Positions 34,332 to 43,843 of a stretch of 64,000 nt of DNA are shown here, in pieces. Position numbers and translations under genes: made by a program. The stretch's first letter is position 1, and each line of letters starts with the position of its first letter. Below the pieces are notes generated by a model, which was given only the letters and a program-made list of their open reading frames with translations, did no database searches and was not told the DNA's origin. This stretch comes from Brevundimonas sp. GTDB taxonomy: Bacteria; Pseudomonadota; Alphaproteobacteria; Caulobacterales; Caulobacteraceae. Location of the stretch: contig NZ_JAHBYB010000004.1 in assembly GCF_019636155.1 (NCBI RefSeq), forward strand, positions 62,001 through 126,000, written 5' to 3'.

Positions 34332-35176
34332 GATCGGACTCCTTTCAGCCGGGCGGCATGGAAGGCGATGTGGTCGGCGATGAAGCTGGCCATGAAGAAA
34401 TAGGAATGGTCGTATCCTGGCTGCATCCGCAGGGTCAGGGGCTGGCCCGCCGCCTCGGCCGCCGCCGTCAGTAGTTCCGGCTTCAGCTGTTCGGACAGGA
34501 AGGGATCGGCGTCGCCCTGGTCCACCAGGATGTCGTCGAAGGCGCCGCGCGCCGCTGCGTTCTCGATCAGCAGGGCCGCATCATGCCGCGCCCATTCGGT
34601 CCGGTCTTCGCCCAGATAGGCTGTGAACGCCTTTTCGCCCCAGGGGCAGCGGGTCGGGGAGGATATTGGCGCGAAGGCCGAGACGCTGCGGAACAGGTCC
34701 GGGTGGCGCAGGGCCAGGGTCAGGGCGCCATGCCCGCCCATGGAATGGCCCATGACCGAACGCACGCCCGTGGTCGGAAACTCCGCGTCGATCAGGGCGA
34801 TCAACTCGTCCGTGACATAGGTCTCCATGCGAAAATGCGACGCCCACGGCGCCTGGGTCGCATCGACGTAGAAACCCGCCCCCTGACCCAGGTCATAGGC
34901 CGGATCGTCCGCCACCCCTTCGCCGCGCGGGCTGGTGTCGGGCGCGACGACGATCACCCCGTGGTCGGCCGCTGCCCGATAGGCGCCGGCCTTGGTGGTG
35001 AAATTGTCCTCGGTGCAGGTCAGGCCCGACAACCAGATCACCACCGGAAACGGCCCCTCGCCCGCCGGAACGAAGACCGACAGGGTCATGGGTGTGCCGG
35101 TCGTCGCGCTGTCGTGCTTCAGATAGCGCAGGGTTCCGCCGTGGACGGTGTGGGTCTTGGTGGTCTCTAAGGTCAT
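34328..35176 (-). CDS. fghA: S-formylglutathione hydrolase
   Basis: Completes glutathione-dependent formaldehyde oxidation by splitting S-formylglutathione to formate and glutathione. An esterase-D type alpha/beta hydrolase with the nucleophile Ser in MGHSMGGHGAL (about residue 147), the Asp in VDQGDADPFL and the His in GYDHSYFF. The oxyanion region LSGLTCTEDNF with the family Cys is also present. 282 residues. It is the fifth gene of the minus-strand operon that starts with the formaldehyde dehydrogenase at 37615. Confidence 0.97.
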   Translation of the reverse strand: MTLETTKTHTVHGGTLRYLKHDSATTGTPMTLSVFVPAGEGPFPVVIWLSGLTCTEDNFTTKAGAYRAAADHGVIVVAPDTSPRGEGVADDPAYDLGQGAGFYVDATQAPWASHFRMETYVTDELIALIDAEFPTTGVRSVMGHSMGGHGALTLALRHPDLFRSVSAFAPISSPTRCPWGEKAFTAYLGEDRTEWARHDAALLIENAAARGAFDDILVDQGDADPFLSEQLKPELLTAAAEAAGQPLTLRMQPGYDHSYFFMASFIADHIAFHAARLKGVRS

Positions 35177-35209
35177 GCCGTCCGGTTAGCACCCCGTGGC
35201 CGGCGGGGG

Positions 35210-35593
35210 CTATCCCGGCCGATGCAGGGCGCAGATCTTGTTGCCGTCCGGATCGCGCAGATAGGCCAGGACCAGCGTGCCGAACGGCCCGTTGCGCTCG
35301 CCCGGCGGATCCTCGATGGATCGGCCGCCGGCGGCCACCCCGGCGTCGTGGAAGGCCTGGACCATCTCGGGCGTCCTGGCGTGGAAGCCCAGGGTGCCGC
35401 CGTTGGCGTGACAGGCAGGCTCGCCGTCGATCGGCCTGCCGACCGCGAAGGCGCCCCGCGCCGTTCGCCACCAATAGCGGCCCTTGGGATCGGGCCCCTG
35501 CGCCGGTTCGATTCCCAGAGCCCCCAGCGCCGCGTCATAGAAGCGCCGTGACGCCTCGGGGTCATTGGCGCCCAAGGTGACGTGCGTGAACAT
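35210..35593 (-). CDS. VOC family (glyoxalase-like) protein
   Basis: A 127-residue single-domain VOC protein: FTHVTLGANDPEASRRFYDAALGALG at the start, HANGGTLGFHARTPEMVQAFHDA in the middle and YLRDPDGNKICALHRPG at the end, with His and Glu/Asp positions that could bind a metal. It sits 33 bases before fghA in the formaldehyde operon, where a role with a glutathione adduct is plausible. Substrate not known. Confidence 0.85.
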   Translation of the reverse strand: MFTHVTLGANDPEASRRFYDAALGALGIEPAQGPDPKGRYWWRTARGAFAVGRPIDGEPACHANGGTLGFHARTPEMVQAFHDAGVAAGGRSIEDPPGERNGPFGTLVLAYLRDPDGNKICALHRPG

Positions 35594-35629
35594 GAAAGCC
35601 TCTCCCAGCAGGTTAGTTTCTTTTTGAAA

Positions 35630-36082
35630 CTATGCCTCATCGAAGGTCAAGGCATGGATGTCCACCACCTCGCCTGTCCGACTGTTCTTCCAGACCAGAT
35701 TGTTCGTTGCATGGAATTCCGGATAGGCGAGCACCTGCTCAACTCTGTCTTCCCAGAAATCAACGGCATACGGCTTCGCGCCCGGCGTCAGATCCTGGCG
35801 TTCGAACACCCAGTTACCTTCTTCGCCCGAGAGAGTCAGGCGGCGGGCGGGCGGGCCGCTCGACTCGGCGAAAAACTCATACTTGGGCCGCGAGGGCTCA
35901 ACCCAGGTGACGGCCGCACCGAGTTCCGCTTCGGTCAGGTCGGGAAAGCGGCGTCTCATCTCCACGGCACCCACGCCCGGCTCGCGCCAGACAGCCTGAA
36001 TCTCCGCGACCGTCCGGCCAGAGCCTTCTACATGCGGCGCGCCATCAAACCGGGCCGGGTCACGAATGATCGGTCGTGGCAT
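35630..36082 (-). CDS. Hypothetical protein with DUF433-like segment
   Basis: About 150 residues. The first third (VAEIQAVWREPGVGAVEMRRRFPDLTEAELGAAVTWV) resembles the DUF433 helix-turn-helix found in antitoxin-like proteins. The rest is an unassigned beta-rich part (RRLTLSGEEGNWVFERQDL, AVDFWEDRVEQVLA) ending in a tryptophan-containing stretch. No toxin partner is next to it. Start uncertain: ATG 36082 or ATG 36130. It is the third gene of the formaldehyde operon. Confidence 0.6.
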   Translation of the reverse strand: MPRPIIRDPARFDGAPHVEGSGRTVAEIQAVWREPGVGAVEMRRRFPDLTEAELGAAVTWVEPSRPKYEFFAESSGPPARRLTLSGEEGNWVFERQDLTPGAKPYAVDFWEDRVEQVLAYPEFHATNNLVWKNSRTGEVVDIHALTFDEA

Positions 36083-36092
36083 CCCGGGAGCC

Positions 36093-36508
36093 CTACTCCT
36101 GTTCGACAGGCGCCGGGCGCCGGGCAGCATCCTGCGCCGTATTCAGGAAGGCCATCATCGCCGGAACTTCATCCTCGGCCAGTTCGCCTTCGAGGACGCG
36201 AAAGGTCAACTGACCGTCGAGAGCCTCCAGCACACCCACGCGCTCGCCCGCCGCGATGTAGAGAGGCAGGCCCAGGCGGCTGAGAATCTGTTCGTCACCG
36301 GACTGCGGCACGAGATTCTCGCGCTCGCAGACGATCGCACCGATTCCCACGTCGTCGGGCTGAGGTGGAACCTCGCCCGCCGAGAGCGCTTCGGCGACCC
36401 AGGGGGCCGGAACGCTTTCGACGGCATCGCCCTTAGTGAACATGGCGTCGCAGGCGCCGAAGGGCGTGGCCTGAAGCAACACGCCGAAAATCGCCGTCGC
36501 GATCATCA

Positions 36509-36509
<1 letters not shown>
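36093..36509 (-). CDS. Exported hypothetical protein in the formaldehyde operon
   Basis: 138 residues starting with a hydrophobic stretch (MIATAIFGVLLQATPFGA) that looks like a signal peptide; two Cys follow (GACDAMF, IVCERENL). The mature part is acidic. The ATG overlaps the TGA of the dehydrogenase gene (TGATG), so translation is coupled. No family recognised. Confidence 0.65.
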
Positions 36510-37615
<1,106 letters not shown>

Positions 37616-37719
37616 GAAGGGCTCCGGAAACTCGGGTCATTCCGCAGGGAGGCGGGTCGGCCGGATCGTGGCGCAAGGCGGGGCCTCGGATCAACGGCCT
37701 TTGTCGGGCCGGCGCCGCT

Positions 37720-39399
37720 TCAGGCCGGAACGATCAGGGGGACCACCTGTCCGCCGTCGGCGGGCGGCGACGGGCGCGCCCCGGTCACGACCGGCAGGCG
37801 CACGGTGATCGCCGTGCCCTCGCCCAGGGTGGAATCGACTGTCATCCGGCCACCGTGCAGTTCGGCCAGGGACCGCACCAGGGACAGGCCCAGGCCGGTG
37901 CCCTGAGATTTCTGATCGGCGGCGCCGGCCTGTTCGAACGGGCGGCCCAGCCGGGCGATGTCGTCCGGCGCGATGCCCACGCCGGTGTCGGCCACGACCA
38001 GCTCCAGATAAGGGCCCACCGCTTCCAGCGTCAGGGTGACCGAGCCGCCGGCGGGGTTGAATTTGAGGGCGTTGGATAGCAGGTTCAGGGCGATCTGCTT
38101 CAGCGCCCGGCGGTCGGCGGCGACCTCGACCGGATCACCGGGCTGGACCACCGCCAGATCCAGGCCCTTGTCGACCGCCTGGATGCGAACCAGGGCGACG
38201 GCCGCCGACACCGTCTCGCGCGCGTCGAACCGCTCCAGCACCAGTTCGTAGCGCTCGGCCTCGATCTTGGAGACGTCCAGCACGTCGTTGATCAGGTCGA
38301 GCAGGTGGTTGCCCGCCTCGTGGATGGAGACGGCGTATTCAGCGTAGCGGGGCGGCAGGGGGCCGAACAGCGACTGGCGCATCATGTCCGAGAAGCCGAG
38401 GACGGCGTTCAGGGGGGTGCGCAGTTCGTGGCTCATATTGGCCAGGAAGCGGGTCTTGCCGGCGCTGTGGGCCTCGGCCTCGGCGCGGGCGGTCTCCAGG
38501 GCGACCTCGTGGGCGTATTGGGCAGTGTCGTCGAAGGCCAGGGCGACGATCCGGCCGCCCGGCGCCGGCGCATCCTGTCCCTGAAACGCCAGGACGATGC
38601 GGCGATCCAGGGCCAGGCGCGGGGCGAACCGCACCAGAGTCGTCCGTCCGCCGACGGCCTTGTCCAGGGCGGACAGGACGGCCGGACGATCCGGGGCGTG
38701 AACGGCGGCGATCAGTCCCTGGGCGAACAGGGAATCGACAGGCAGGGCCGGCGGGGCGGCGCCATAGGCGGCCAGGATCCGGCCGCCTGGCTCCAGCACC
38801 AGGGTCAGGGCCGGCAGGGTGGTCAGCAGGCCCTCGGCGCGGGTCAGGGCCTGGTCGGTCGCCGCGCGGCGCACCTGACGATGGCGGTCCGACAGACGCG
38901 CGGCGGCCAGGGCGGCGGCGACGACGGCGAAACCGACCAGGGCCGCCACGACCGGCGCCGAGGGTCCGGGTCCGGCCAGGGCGGCCGAGGCCAGGCCGGC
39001 GGCGATGGCGGCCGCCGCGCCCAGGCCCGCGATCGGCATGAGGCGGGCGCGATCCAGGATCAGGCCCGCCGCCAGGGGGGTGAGGGCCGCCGCCGCCAGG
39101 GGCCCGGACAGGCCGCCCGTCAGGCCCGCAACCGCCGTGGCGGCCAGGCACCAGACCACCAGGACCAGGGCGCGGGGCCCCGGGCCGTCGCGCCAGAGCA
39201 GGGCCAGTCCCGCCGCACCCGGCGCCGCGAGGACCAGCAGGCCGGCCAGGACGGTGTCTTCCAGACCCGCCGCCCCCAGCAGACGACCGCCCAGGGCGAT
39301 GAGGGCCGCCAGGAGCGCCCAGGCCGCATGCCAGGCGGCCAGGACCGGGCGCGCGCCGGTCTGGGGCCTGACGGCGGTCTGTGGGACGGTGGCGGTCAA
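37720..39399 (-). CDS. divJ: DivJ-like membrane histidine kinase
   Basis: A 559-residue sensor kinase. About six membrane helices fill residues 20-165. A PAS-like region (about 180-300) follows, then the HisKA domain with the phosphorylated His in FLANMSHELRTPLNAVLGFSDMM and the ATPase domain with N box NLLSNALKFNP, G1 ADTGVGI and G2 GTGLGLSLV. The stretch GPLPPRYAEYA...HEAGNHLLDLINDVLDVSKIEAE is close to what I remember of DivJ, the stalked-pole kinase acting on DivK and PleD; six helices plus PAS fit. PleC or another PAS kinase cannot be excluded. The start is a TTG at 39399; no better codon lies near the first helix. Divergent from sufE. Confidence 0.65.
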   Translation of the reverse strand: MTATVPQTAVRPQTGARPVLAAWHAAWALLAALIALGGRLLGAAGLEDTVLAGLLVLAAPGAAGLALLWRDGPGPRALVLVVWCLAATAVAGLTGGLSGPLAAAALTPLAAGLILDRARLMPIAGLGAAAAIAAGLASAALAGPGPSAPVVAALVGFAVVAAALAAARLSDRHRQVRRAATDQALTRAEGLLTTLPALTLVLEPGGRILAAYGAAPPALPVDSLFAQGLIAAVHAPDRPAVLSALDKAVGGRTTLVRFAPRLALDRRIVLAFQGQDAPAPGGRIVALAFDDTAQYAHEVALETARAEAEAHSAGKTRFLANMSHELRTPLNAVLGFSDMMRQSLFGPLPPRYAEYAVSIHEAGNHLLDLINDVLDVSKIEAERYELVLERFDARETVSAAVALVRIQAVDKGLDLAVVQPGDPVEVAADRRALKQIALNLLSNALKFNPAGGSVTLTLEAVGPYLELVVADTGVGIAPDDIARLGRPFEQAGAADQKSQGTGLGLSLVRSLAELHGGRMTVDSTLGEGTAITVRLPVVTGARPSPPADGGQVVPLIVPA

Positions 39400-39559
39400 T
39401 CGGAAATCCGGCGTTGAGAAGGCGCGTCACCCTAACTTTCGCGGCGAGTCGGCTAAAGACGGATCGCGCGACAGGCGAGGATCGGCTGGGTCCGAACCCT
39501 GTTCACCTGGGGATGGGCGGCCGATTGTCCTTAACGGGCCAAAGCCCTATCTGGCGGCC

Positions 39560-40000
39560 ATGGACCCCGCCCCCCCCGCTCCGACAGAGACGATCGACGC
39601 CATTCTGGCCGAACTGGTCGATGAGTTCGACCTGCTGGGCGACTGGGAAGGGCGGATCGAATATGTCATCGACCTGGGGCGCGGGCTGGAGGCCCTGCCC
39701 GAGGCTGATCGGGTGGAGGCCAACAAGGTGCCGGGCTGCGCCGCCCAGGTGTGGCTGGCGTCCGAGGCGCGGGACGGGCGGCTGTGGTTCCGGGCCGATT
39801 CCGACAGCGCCCTGTCTAAGGGGAACGTCGCCTTGCTGCTGAAGCTGTATTCGGGCCGGACGCCGGATCAGATCCTGGCCTTCGACGCCCGGGCGGCCCT
39901 GGATCGGCTGGGCCTGCCGCAGGCGCTGACGCGACAACGCGCCAATGGGCTGAACAGCATGGTGGGGCGGATCAGGGAAGCGGCCCAGGCCCAGGCCTGA
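39560..40000 (+). CDS. sufE: Cysteine desulfuration protein SufE
   Basis: Accepts sulfur from the SufS cysteine desulfurase and passes it to the SufBCD scaffold for iron-sulfur cluster assembly. The acceptor Cys is in NKVPGCAAQVWL (about residue 57). Other family pieces are LGDWEGRIEYVIDLGR, LPEADRVEANKVPGC and the C-terminal LTRQRANGLNSMVGRIRE. 146 residues from ATG 39560. The rest of the suf genes are not in this window. It ends directly against the stop of the convergent DUF6456 gene. Confidence 0.93.
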   Translation: MDPAPPAPTETIDAILAELVDEFDLLGDWEGRIEYVIDLGRGLEALPEADRVEANKVPGCAAQVWLASEARDGRLWFRADSDSALSKGNVALLLKLYSGRTPDQILAFDARAALDRLGLPQALTRQRANGLNSMVGRIREAAQAQA

Positions 40001-40708
40001 TCAGCCTATCCGATAGTGGCGGGCCAGAGCGTCCAGGGCTTGACCCAGCACCGCCTTGCCTTGGCGCCGGCGCAGGCCCAGCCCCTCTTCCGCCAGTCGC
40101 AGGGAAGAGCCGCGCACGCAGATCCGGTCCAGCATGGGCCGTAGCCGGGGATCGACCGAGGCCAGGGCCGCCGCGACGCGCCGCGCCGCCGACAGGGCGC
40201 GGTCGCCCGGCTCGACCCGCGCCGACGTCCCGCCGCCCGAGCGGGGCAGGGCGTCCCAGCGCATGGTCAGGGAGGGACCGGACAGGGCCGTCTCCGCGTC
40301 GGCGCGCAGCCGTTCGCCGGCGGCGGCCTGGATCGCGCTGAGGAAGGGCCGCCCGTCGGCGCCGCGTCGCCGCGCCAGCCAGGCCAGGGGGCTTTCGCCC
40401 AGATTGGCCCGCCGGAGGGCCAGCCGCCCGTCCGCCTGCATGACCGGCCGTTCGCCCGGCAGGACGCCGGGTCGGCCCGCGTTGTCGGGCGGATCGATCC
40501 GCTCGGGCCGCAGCCGCCATCCGCCGCCTCCGCGCACCGACAGACCGGGGCGCCGGACCAGGTCGGCGAAGGCTGCTTCGTCGATCACGGCGACGATGCG
40601 CGAGCGCCGGTCCGGACCCAGCCGGATCGCATAGCCGCCGTCCCGCGCCTCCAGCCAGGCGCCGATGCGGGACAGCAGGGCGCGGGCGCGTTCGGGCGTC
40701 ACGGTCAT
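40001..40708 (-). CDS. DUF6456 domain protein
   Basis: 235 residues from ATG 40708. The C-terminal half (VEPGDRALSAARRVAAALA, LDRICVRGSSLRLAEEGLGLRRRQGKAVLGQALDALARHY) is the helical DUF6456 domain found in alphaproteobacteria, of unknown function but DNA-binding in look. The N-terminal half is Arg-rich and less defined. It overlaps the end of the DnaA-like HTH gene by 4 bases, so the two are translationally coupled. Confidence 0.75.
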   Translation of the reverse strand: MTVTPERARALLSRIGAWLEARDGGYAIRLGPDRRSRIVAVIDEAAFADLVRRPGLSVRGGGGWRLRPERIDPPDNAGRPGVLPGERPVMQADGRLALRRANLGESPLAWLARRRGADGRPFLSAIQAAAGERLRADAETALSGPSLTMRWDALPRSGGGTSARVEPGDRALSAARRVAAALASVDPRLRPMLDRICVRGSSLRLAEEGLGLRRRQGKAVLGQALDALARHYRIG

Positions 40709-41061
40709 CGCGGCAACTCGCAGCGAGGCGTCTCGAACAGGGCGCCGATCAGGGTCTCGATCCGGTCCAGAAGGGCATCCAGTTCGGGCCGGTCCCGCTC
40801 GTCCTCGACCCAGCGGCAGGCGTTTCCGGCCGTGGCCCGATTGACGCCGAAGACATGGCCGACCCGCTCCAGCGGCCAGCCGAAACAGATGTGGCTGACA
40901 TACATGGCCAGCCAGCGGGCGCGGCAATGCCCGTCCCGCAGCCGCTCGCGCGAGGCGATCCGCCCGGCTGACAGGCCCGTGGCGGCGGCGACCAGATGGA
41001 TGGCCAGGCCGGCCTTGGACCGGTCGGTCTCGATGACCGGCACATGATAGGGTTCGGACAC
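40705..41061 (-). CDS. Helix-turn-helix protein resembling the DnaA C-terminal domain
   Basis: 118 residues from GTG 41061 (GGGGAG 11 bases upstream); an extension to 41265 is open but would cover promoter sequence. The segment RWLAMYVSHICFGWPLERVGHVFGVNRATAGNACRWVEDERD aligns in pattern with the DnaA C-terminal DNA-binding domain (helix, turn, then a recognition helix before the invariant-looking A-x-R-x-V/I end). No ATPase part is present. It could bind DnaA-box-like or other sequences. Divergent from ctrA, 334 bases apart, and co-transcribed with the DUF6456 gene, which suggests a cell-cycle role. Confidence 0.65.
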   Translation of the reverse strand: MSEPYHVPVIETDRSKAGLAIHLVAAATGLSAGRIASRERLRDGHCRARWLAMYVSHICFGWPLERVGHVFGVNRATAGNACRWVEDERDRPELDALLDRIETLIGALFETPRCELPR

Positions 41062-41236
41062 GCTCTTATACTCCCCTGGTCTGAAGCGCGGACCCGTCGA
41101 ACGCGAAGCGCGACGAGATAGGAAAATAGTCCTACACAACCGAAACGTCAGATCTGGTCGTGCGCCCGCCCGACGTGAACGGACGGCCTCGGCGAGGCGG
41201 ATGAGCGCGGTGTTGGGACAAAAAAGGAGTTCGCTT

Positions 41237-41326
41237 GACTCGCGACTCTCGACGCCGATTCGCAAATCAGCCTACGATTCGCCTTAATGGGCGGCGTTAA
41301 CGCTTCTTAAGGCTTCGGCCCGTTAA
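41237..41326 (+). promoter_or_regulatory. ctrA control region: four GANTC sites and four TTAA boxes
   Basis: GANTC sites at 41237, 41244, 41257 and 41276, all within 44 bases, are CcrM methylation sites. TTAA half-sites lie at 41284, 41297, 41307 and 41323; TTAA-N6-TTAA at 41297-41310 is close to the CtrA box TTAA-N7-TTAA. The order is methylation-sensitive sites first, then self-binding boxes, and it mirrors the two-promoter logic of Caulobacter ctrA. Confidence 0.75.
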
Positions 41327-41395
41327 CGTCGGAACAAGGTTACCCGTCCGTCCGATGACGGGTCATACGGCCAAGCTTTGCCTGGAGGGGCATGA

Positions 41396-42097
41396 ATGCG
41401 CGTTCTGCTGATTGAAGACGATCACGCCACGGCGCAAAGCATCGAGCTTATGCTCAAGTCCGAGGGCTTCAATGTCTACACGACGGACCTGGGTGAAGAA
41501 GGCATCGATCTGGGCAAGATCTATGACTACGACCTGATCCTGCTGGACCTGAACCTGCCGGACATGAACGGCCTGGAAGTGCTTCGCCAGCTGCGCGTGG
41601 GCAAGATCAACACCCCGGTGATGATCCTGTCAGGCACCCACGAGATCGAGACCAAGGTGAAGACCTTCGGCGGCGGCGCCGACGACTATATGACCAAGCC
41701 GTTCCACAAGGACGAACTGATCGCCCGCGTCCACGCGGTGGTGCGTCGGTCCAAGGGTCACGCCCAGGCCATCATCCACACCGGCGAGATCGCCGTGAAC
41801 CTGGACGCCAAGACGGTCGAGGTGAACGGCCATCGCGTGCATCTGACCGGCAAGGAATATCAGATGCTGGAGCTGCTTTCCCTGCGCAAGGGCACGACCC
41901 TGACCAAGGAAATGTTCCTGAACCACCTGTATGGCGGCATGGACGAGCCGGAACTGAAGATCATCGACGTCTTCATCTGCAAGCTGCGCAAGAAGCTGGC
42001 GACGGCGGCGGGCGGCAAACACTATATCGAAACCGTCTGGGGCCGCGGCTATGTCCTGCGTGACCCGGCGGAAGGCGCGCAGACCGTCGCCGCCTGA
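41396..42097 (+). CDS. ctrA: Cell cycle master response regulator CtrA
   Basis: An OmpR-type transcription factor that controls replication start, flagellar and division genes in Caulobacter relatives; it is phosphorylated through CckA-ChpT. The receiver domain (1-120) has the acid pair IEDD, phospho-acceptor Asp in [13 protein letters not shown] (about residue 51) and Lys in [12 protein letters not shown]. The DNA-binding wing domain contains the almost invariant CtrA stretch [20 protein letters not shown], then FICKLRKKL and [10 protein letters not shown]. The protein ends in Ala-Ala, as needed for ClpXP turnover in Caulobacter. 233 residues. Followed by a strong terminator, so monocistronic. 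Confidence 0.98.
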   Translation: MRVLLIEDDHATAQSIELMLKSEGFNVYTTDLGEEGIDLGKIYDYDLILLDLNLPDMNGLEVLRQLRVGKINTPVMILSGTHEIETKVKTFGGGADDYMTKPFHKDELIARVHAVVRRSKGHAQAIIHTGEIAVNLDAKTVEVNGHRVHLTGKEYQMLELLSLRKGTTLTKEMFLNHLYGGMDEPELKIIDVFICKLRKKLATAAGGKHYIETVWGRGYVLRDPAEGAQTVAA

Positions 42098-42122
42098 TCC
42101 GGTTCGGATCCTGAACATCGAA

Positions 42123-42152
42123 ACGCCCGCCGGGATGACCGGCGGGCGTTTT
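42123..42152 (+). terminator. Rho-independent terminator of ctrA
   Basis: Perfect 11-bp stem ACGCCCGCCGG (42123-42133) / CCGGCGGGCGT (42139-42149), 5-base loop, then TTTC, 25 bases after the ctrA stop. Confidence 0.88.
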
Positions 42153-42290
42153 CTTGTGCGGAACGGGCTGCGATGCGGCGCACGTCCATTCAAGGCTGAT
42201 ATGGCCCGACGATTTTGAGGATCAAGAATTGCGCCGGACGAAAGTGTGCGCAGACTGCGGAGCCTCTGAAGATGCGGGAGGCGGCGCGCG

Positions 42291-42737
42291 ATGAAGCTGG
42301 ACAACACCGATCCGACCTATGGCACGGTCGCGGCGGGCCATGCGCCGGATGTTCTGTATCACGGCACCCGCGCCGACCTGTCGGTCGGCGACCTGCTGCG
42401 GCCCGGCTTCGCCTCGAATTGGGAGGATCGGCGGCCCCTGTCCTGGATCTACATGTCCGGCCTGCTGGAACCCGCCGTCTGGGGCGCCGAACTGGCGGTG
42501 GGCGAGGGGCGTCCGCGCGTCTTCATCGTCGAGCCGACAGGCCTGATCGAGGACGACCCCAACCTGACCAACAAGAAGTTTTCCGGCAACATCACCCTGT
42601 CCTACCGCTCGCGCGAGCCTTTGCGGATCGTCGGCGAGGTCATGGACTGGCAAGGGCATTCGCCCGAAGAGGTTCGGGCCGCCCGTGAGAAGATCGACGC
42701 GGCATGGACCGGCGGTCCGTCCCGCATCATCGACTAA
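42291..42737 (+). CDS. arr: Rifampin ADP-ribosyltransferase
   Basis: Inactivates rifampin by transferring ADP-ribose from NAD+ to its ansa chain. The Arr core is seen: DVLYHGTRADLSVGDLL near the start (the YHGT NAD-binding piece), WIYMSGLLEPAVWGAELAVG, IVEPTGLIEDDPNLTNKKF and the end GEVMDWQGHSPEE. 148 residues, as in characterised Arr proteins. GGGAGG lies about 10 bases before the ATG. The base composition is like the neighbours and no mobile element flanks it, so it is probably an intrinsic chromosomal copy rather than a cassette. The stop overlaps that of the convergent xylanase gene. Confidence 0.92.
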   Translation: MKLDNTDPTYGTVAAGHAPDVLYHGTRADLSVGDLLRPGFASNWEDRRPLSWIYMSGLLEPAVWGAELAVGEGRPRVFIVEPTGLIEDDPNLTNKKFSGNITLSYRSREPLRIVGEVMDWQGHSPEEVRAAREKIDAAWTGGPSRIID

Positions 42738-43813
42738 CCGCCGAACGCCCCCGCAAGCGCGTTGAACATCGGCGTCGGTTCGCCCGCGGGGTCGAACAGC
42801 AGGGGGCTGTCCCTGCCGTCGTCGCGGTCGTCGCGGCGCCGCCAGCTGTCGGTGTCGCGCACGCCCCAGACGGTGAAGGCGTAACGCTGGGCGTCCGGCA
42901 GGGCCATGAAGGCCTCGGCCAGTTCGGCGACGCGGGCGGTCTGCTGGGCCCGGCGTTGTGAGGGCGAGCGCGGATCGAAGGGGCCGTCGCGGCGCAGGGA
43001 GGCGTCCAGTTCCGACACATGGATCGGCAGGCCGAAGCGGGCGGCCTCGCGGATGAAGGCGGCGGTCTGGCCGGCCGGAATCTCGATGTCCAGGTGCGAC
43101 TGGGTGCCGACGCCCCCCACCGGCGCCCCGGCCTTCAGCAGGCGCTCCAGCAGGCGCAGGAAGGTCGCGCCCTTCACCGGATTGTTCTCCAGATTGTAGT
43201 CGTTCAGGAACAGGACGGCGCCGGGGTCGGCGGCCCTGGCCTGTTCGAAGGCGCGGATCATGTAGCCGTCCTGACCCAGGGCCTGGCTGTAGAGGCAGTC
43301 GCGCAGACCGTTCCCGTCTTCCGCCACCGGCTCGTTGACCACGTCCCAGCCCACGGTCTGGCCGCGATAGCGGGCGGCGACATCGGTGATGTAGCGGTCG
43401 TATTCGCGGGCGAAGCGGTCGCCGGTCAGACTTTTGAACCAGGGGTGGTCCTGGGCGTACCAGATCAGGGTGGTGGCGTGCATCCGCAGGCCGTGGTCGC
43501 GGGCGAAGTCGGCGATGCGGTCGGGCGCGTCCCAGCGGCGGCGGCCGTCGGGCTTGAGGATGTATTCCATCTTCATCTCCCACTCGGGCGTGAGCTGGGA
43601 GAAGTGGCGGGCGGCCAGGGCCAGCCATTGCGGATCGTCGAACTGGCCCGTCATGGCGCAGGTTCCGACCGGAAACGGCGCCAGGGATTTCAGCGGCGGC
43701 GCGGCGCGGGGTTTCGCCAAGGACGTGGGTTGGGCGCTGGCGTCCCGCTCGCACGCGGCCAGGGCGACGGTCGAGGCCAGGAAGGCGCGGCGGGAGAGAT
43801 GATCCTGGGTCAA
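42734..43813 (-). CDS. GH10 endo-1,4-beta-xylanase, Tat-exported
   Basis: A glycoside hydrolase family 10 enzyme that cuts xylan internally with retention. The acid/base Glu is in VGWDVVNEPVAED (about residue 163), the nucleophile Glu in PIHVSELDASL (about 268). Other barrel markers are TPEWEMKMEYILK, RMHATTLIWYAQ and FTVWGVRDTDSW. The N-terminus has a twin-arginine motif (SRRAFLAS) and then LAAC, so it may be a Tat-exported lipoprotein or a cleaved secreted enzyme. 359 residues. No other xylan genes are adjacent. It overlaps the arr stop. Confidence 0.93.
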   Translation of the reverse strand: MTQDHLSRRAFLASTVALAACERDASAQPTSLAKPRAAPPLKSLAPFPVGTCAMTGQFDDPQWLALAARHFSQLTPEWEMKMEYILKPDGRRRWDAPDRIADFARDHGLRMHATTLIWYAQDHPWFKSLTGDRFAREYDRYITDVAARYRGQTVGWDVVNEPVAEDGNGLRDCLYSQALGQDGYMIRAFEQARAADPGAVLFLNDYNLENNPVKGATFLRLLERLLKAGAPVGGVGTQSHLDIEIPAGQTAAFIREAARFGLPIHVSELDASLRRDGPFDPRSPSQRRAQQTARVAELAEAFMALPDAQRYAFTVWGVRDTDSWRRRDDRDDGRDSPLLFDPAGEPTPMFNALAGAFGG

Positions 43814-43843
43814 GGTCGAATGATCCTTAGACAGCGTGGGGCC

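Noticed and set aside
42097-42290. arr as an integron cassette
   Set aside because: No attC-like element, integrase or composition change around it.
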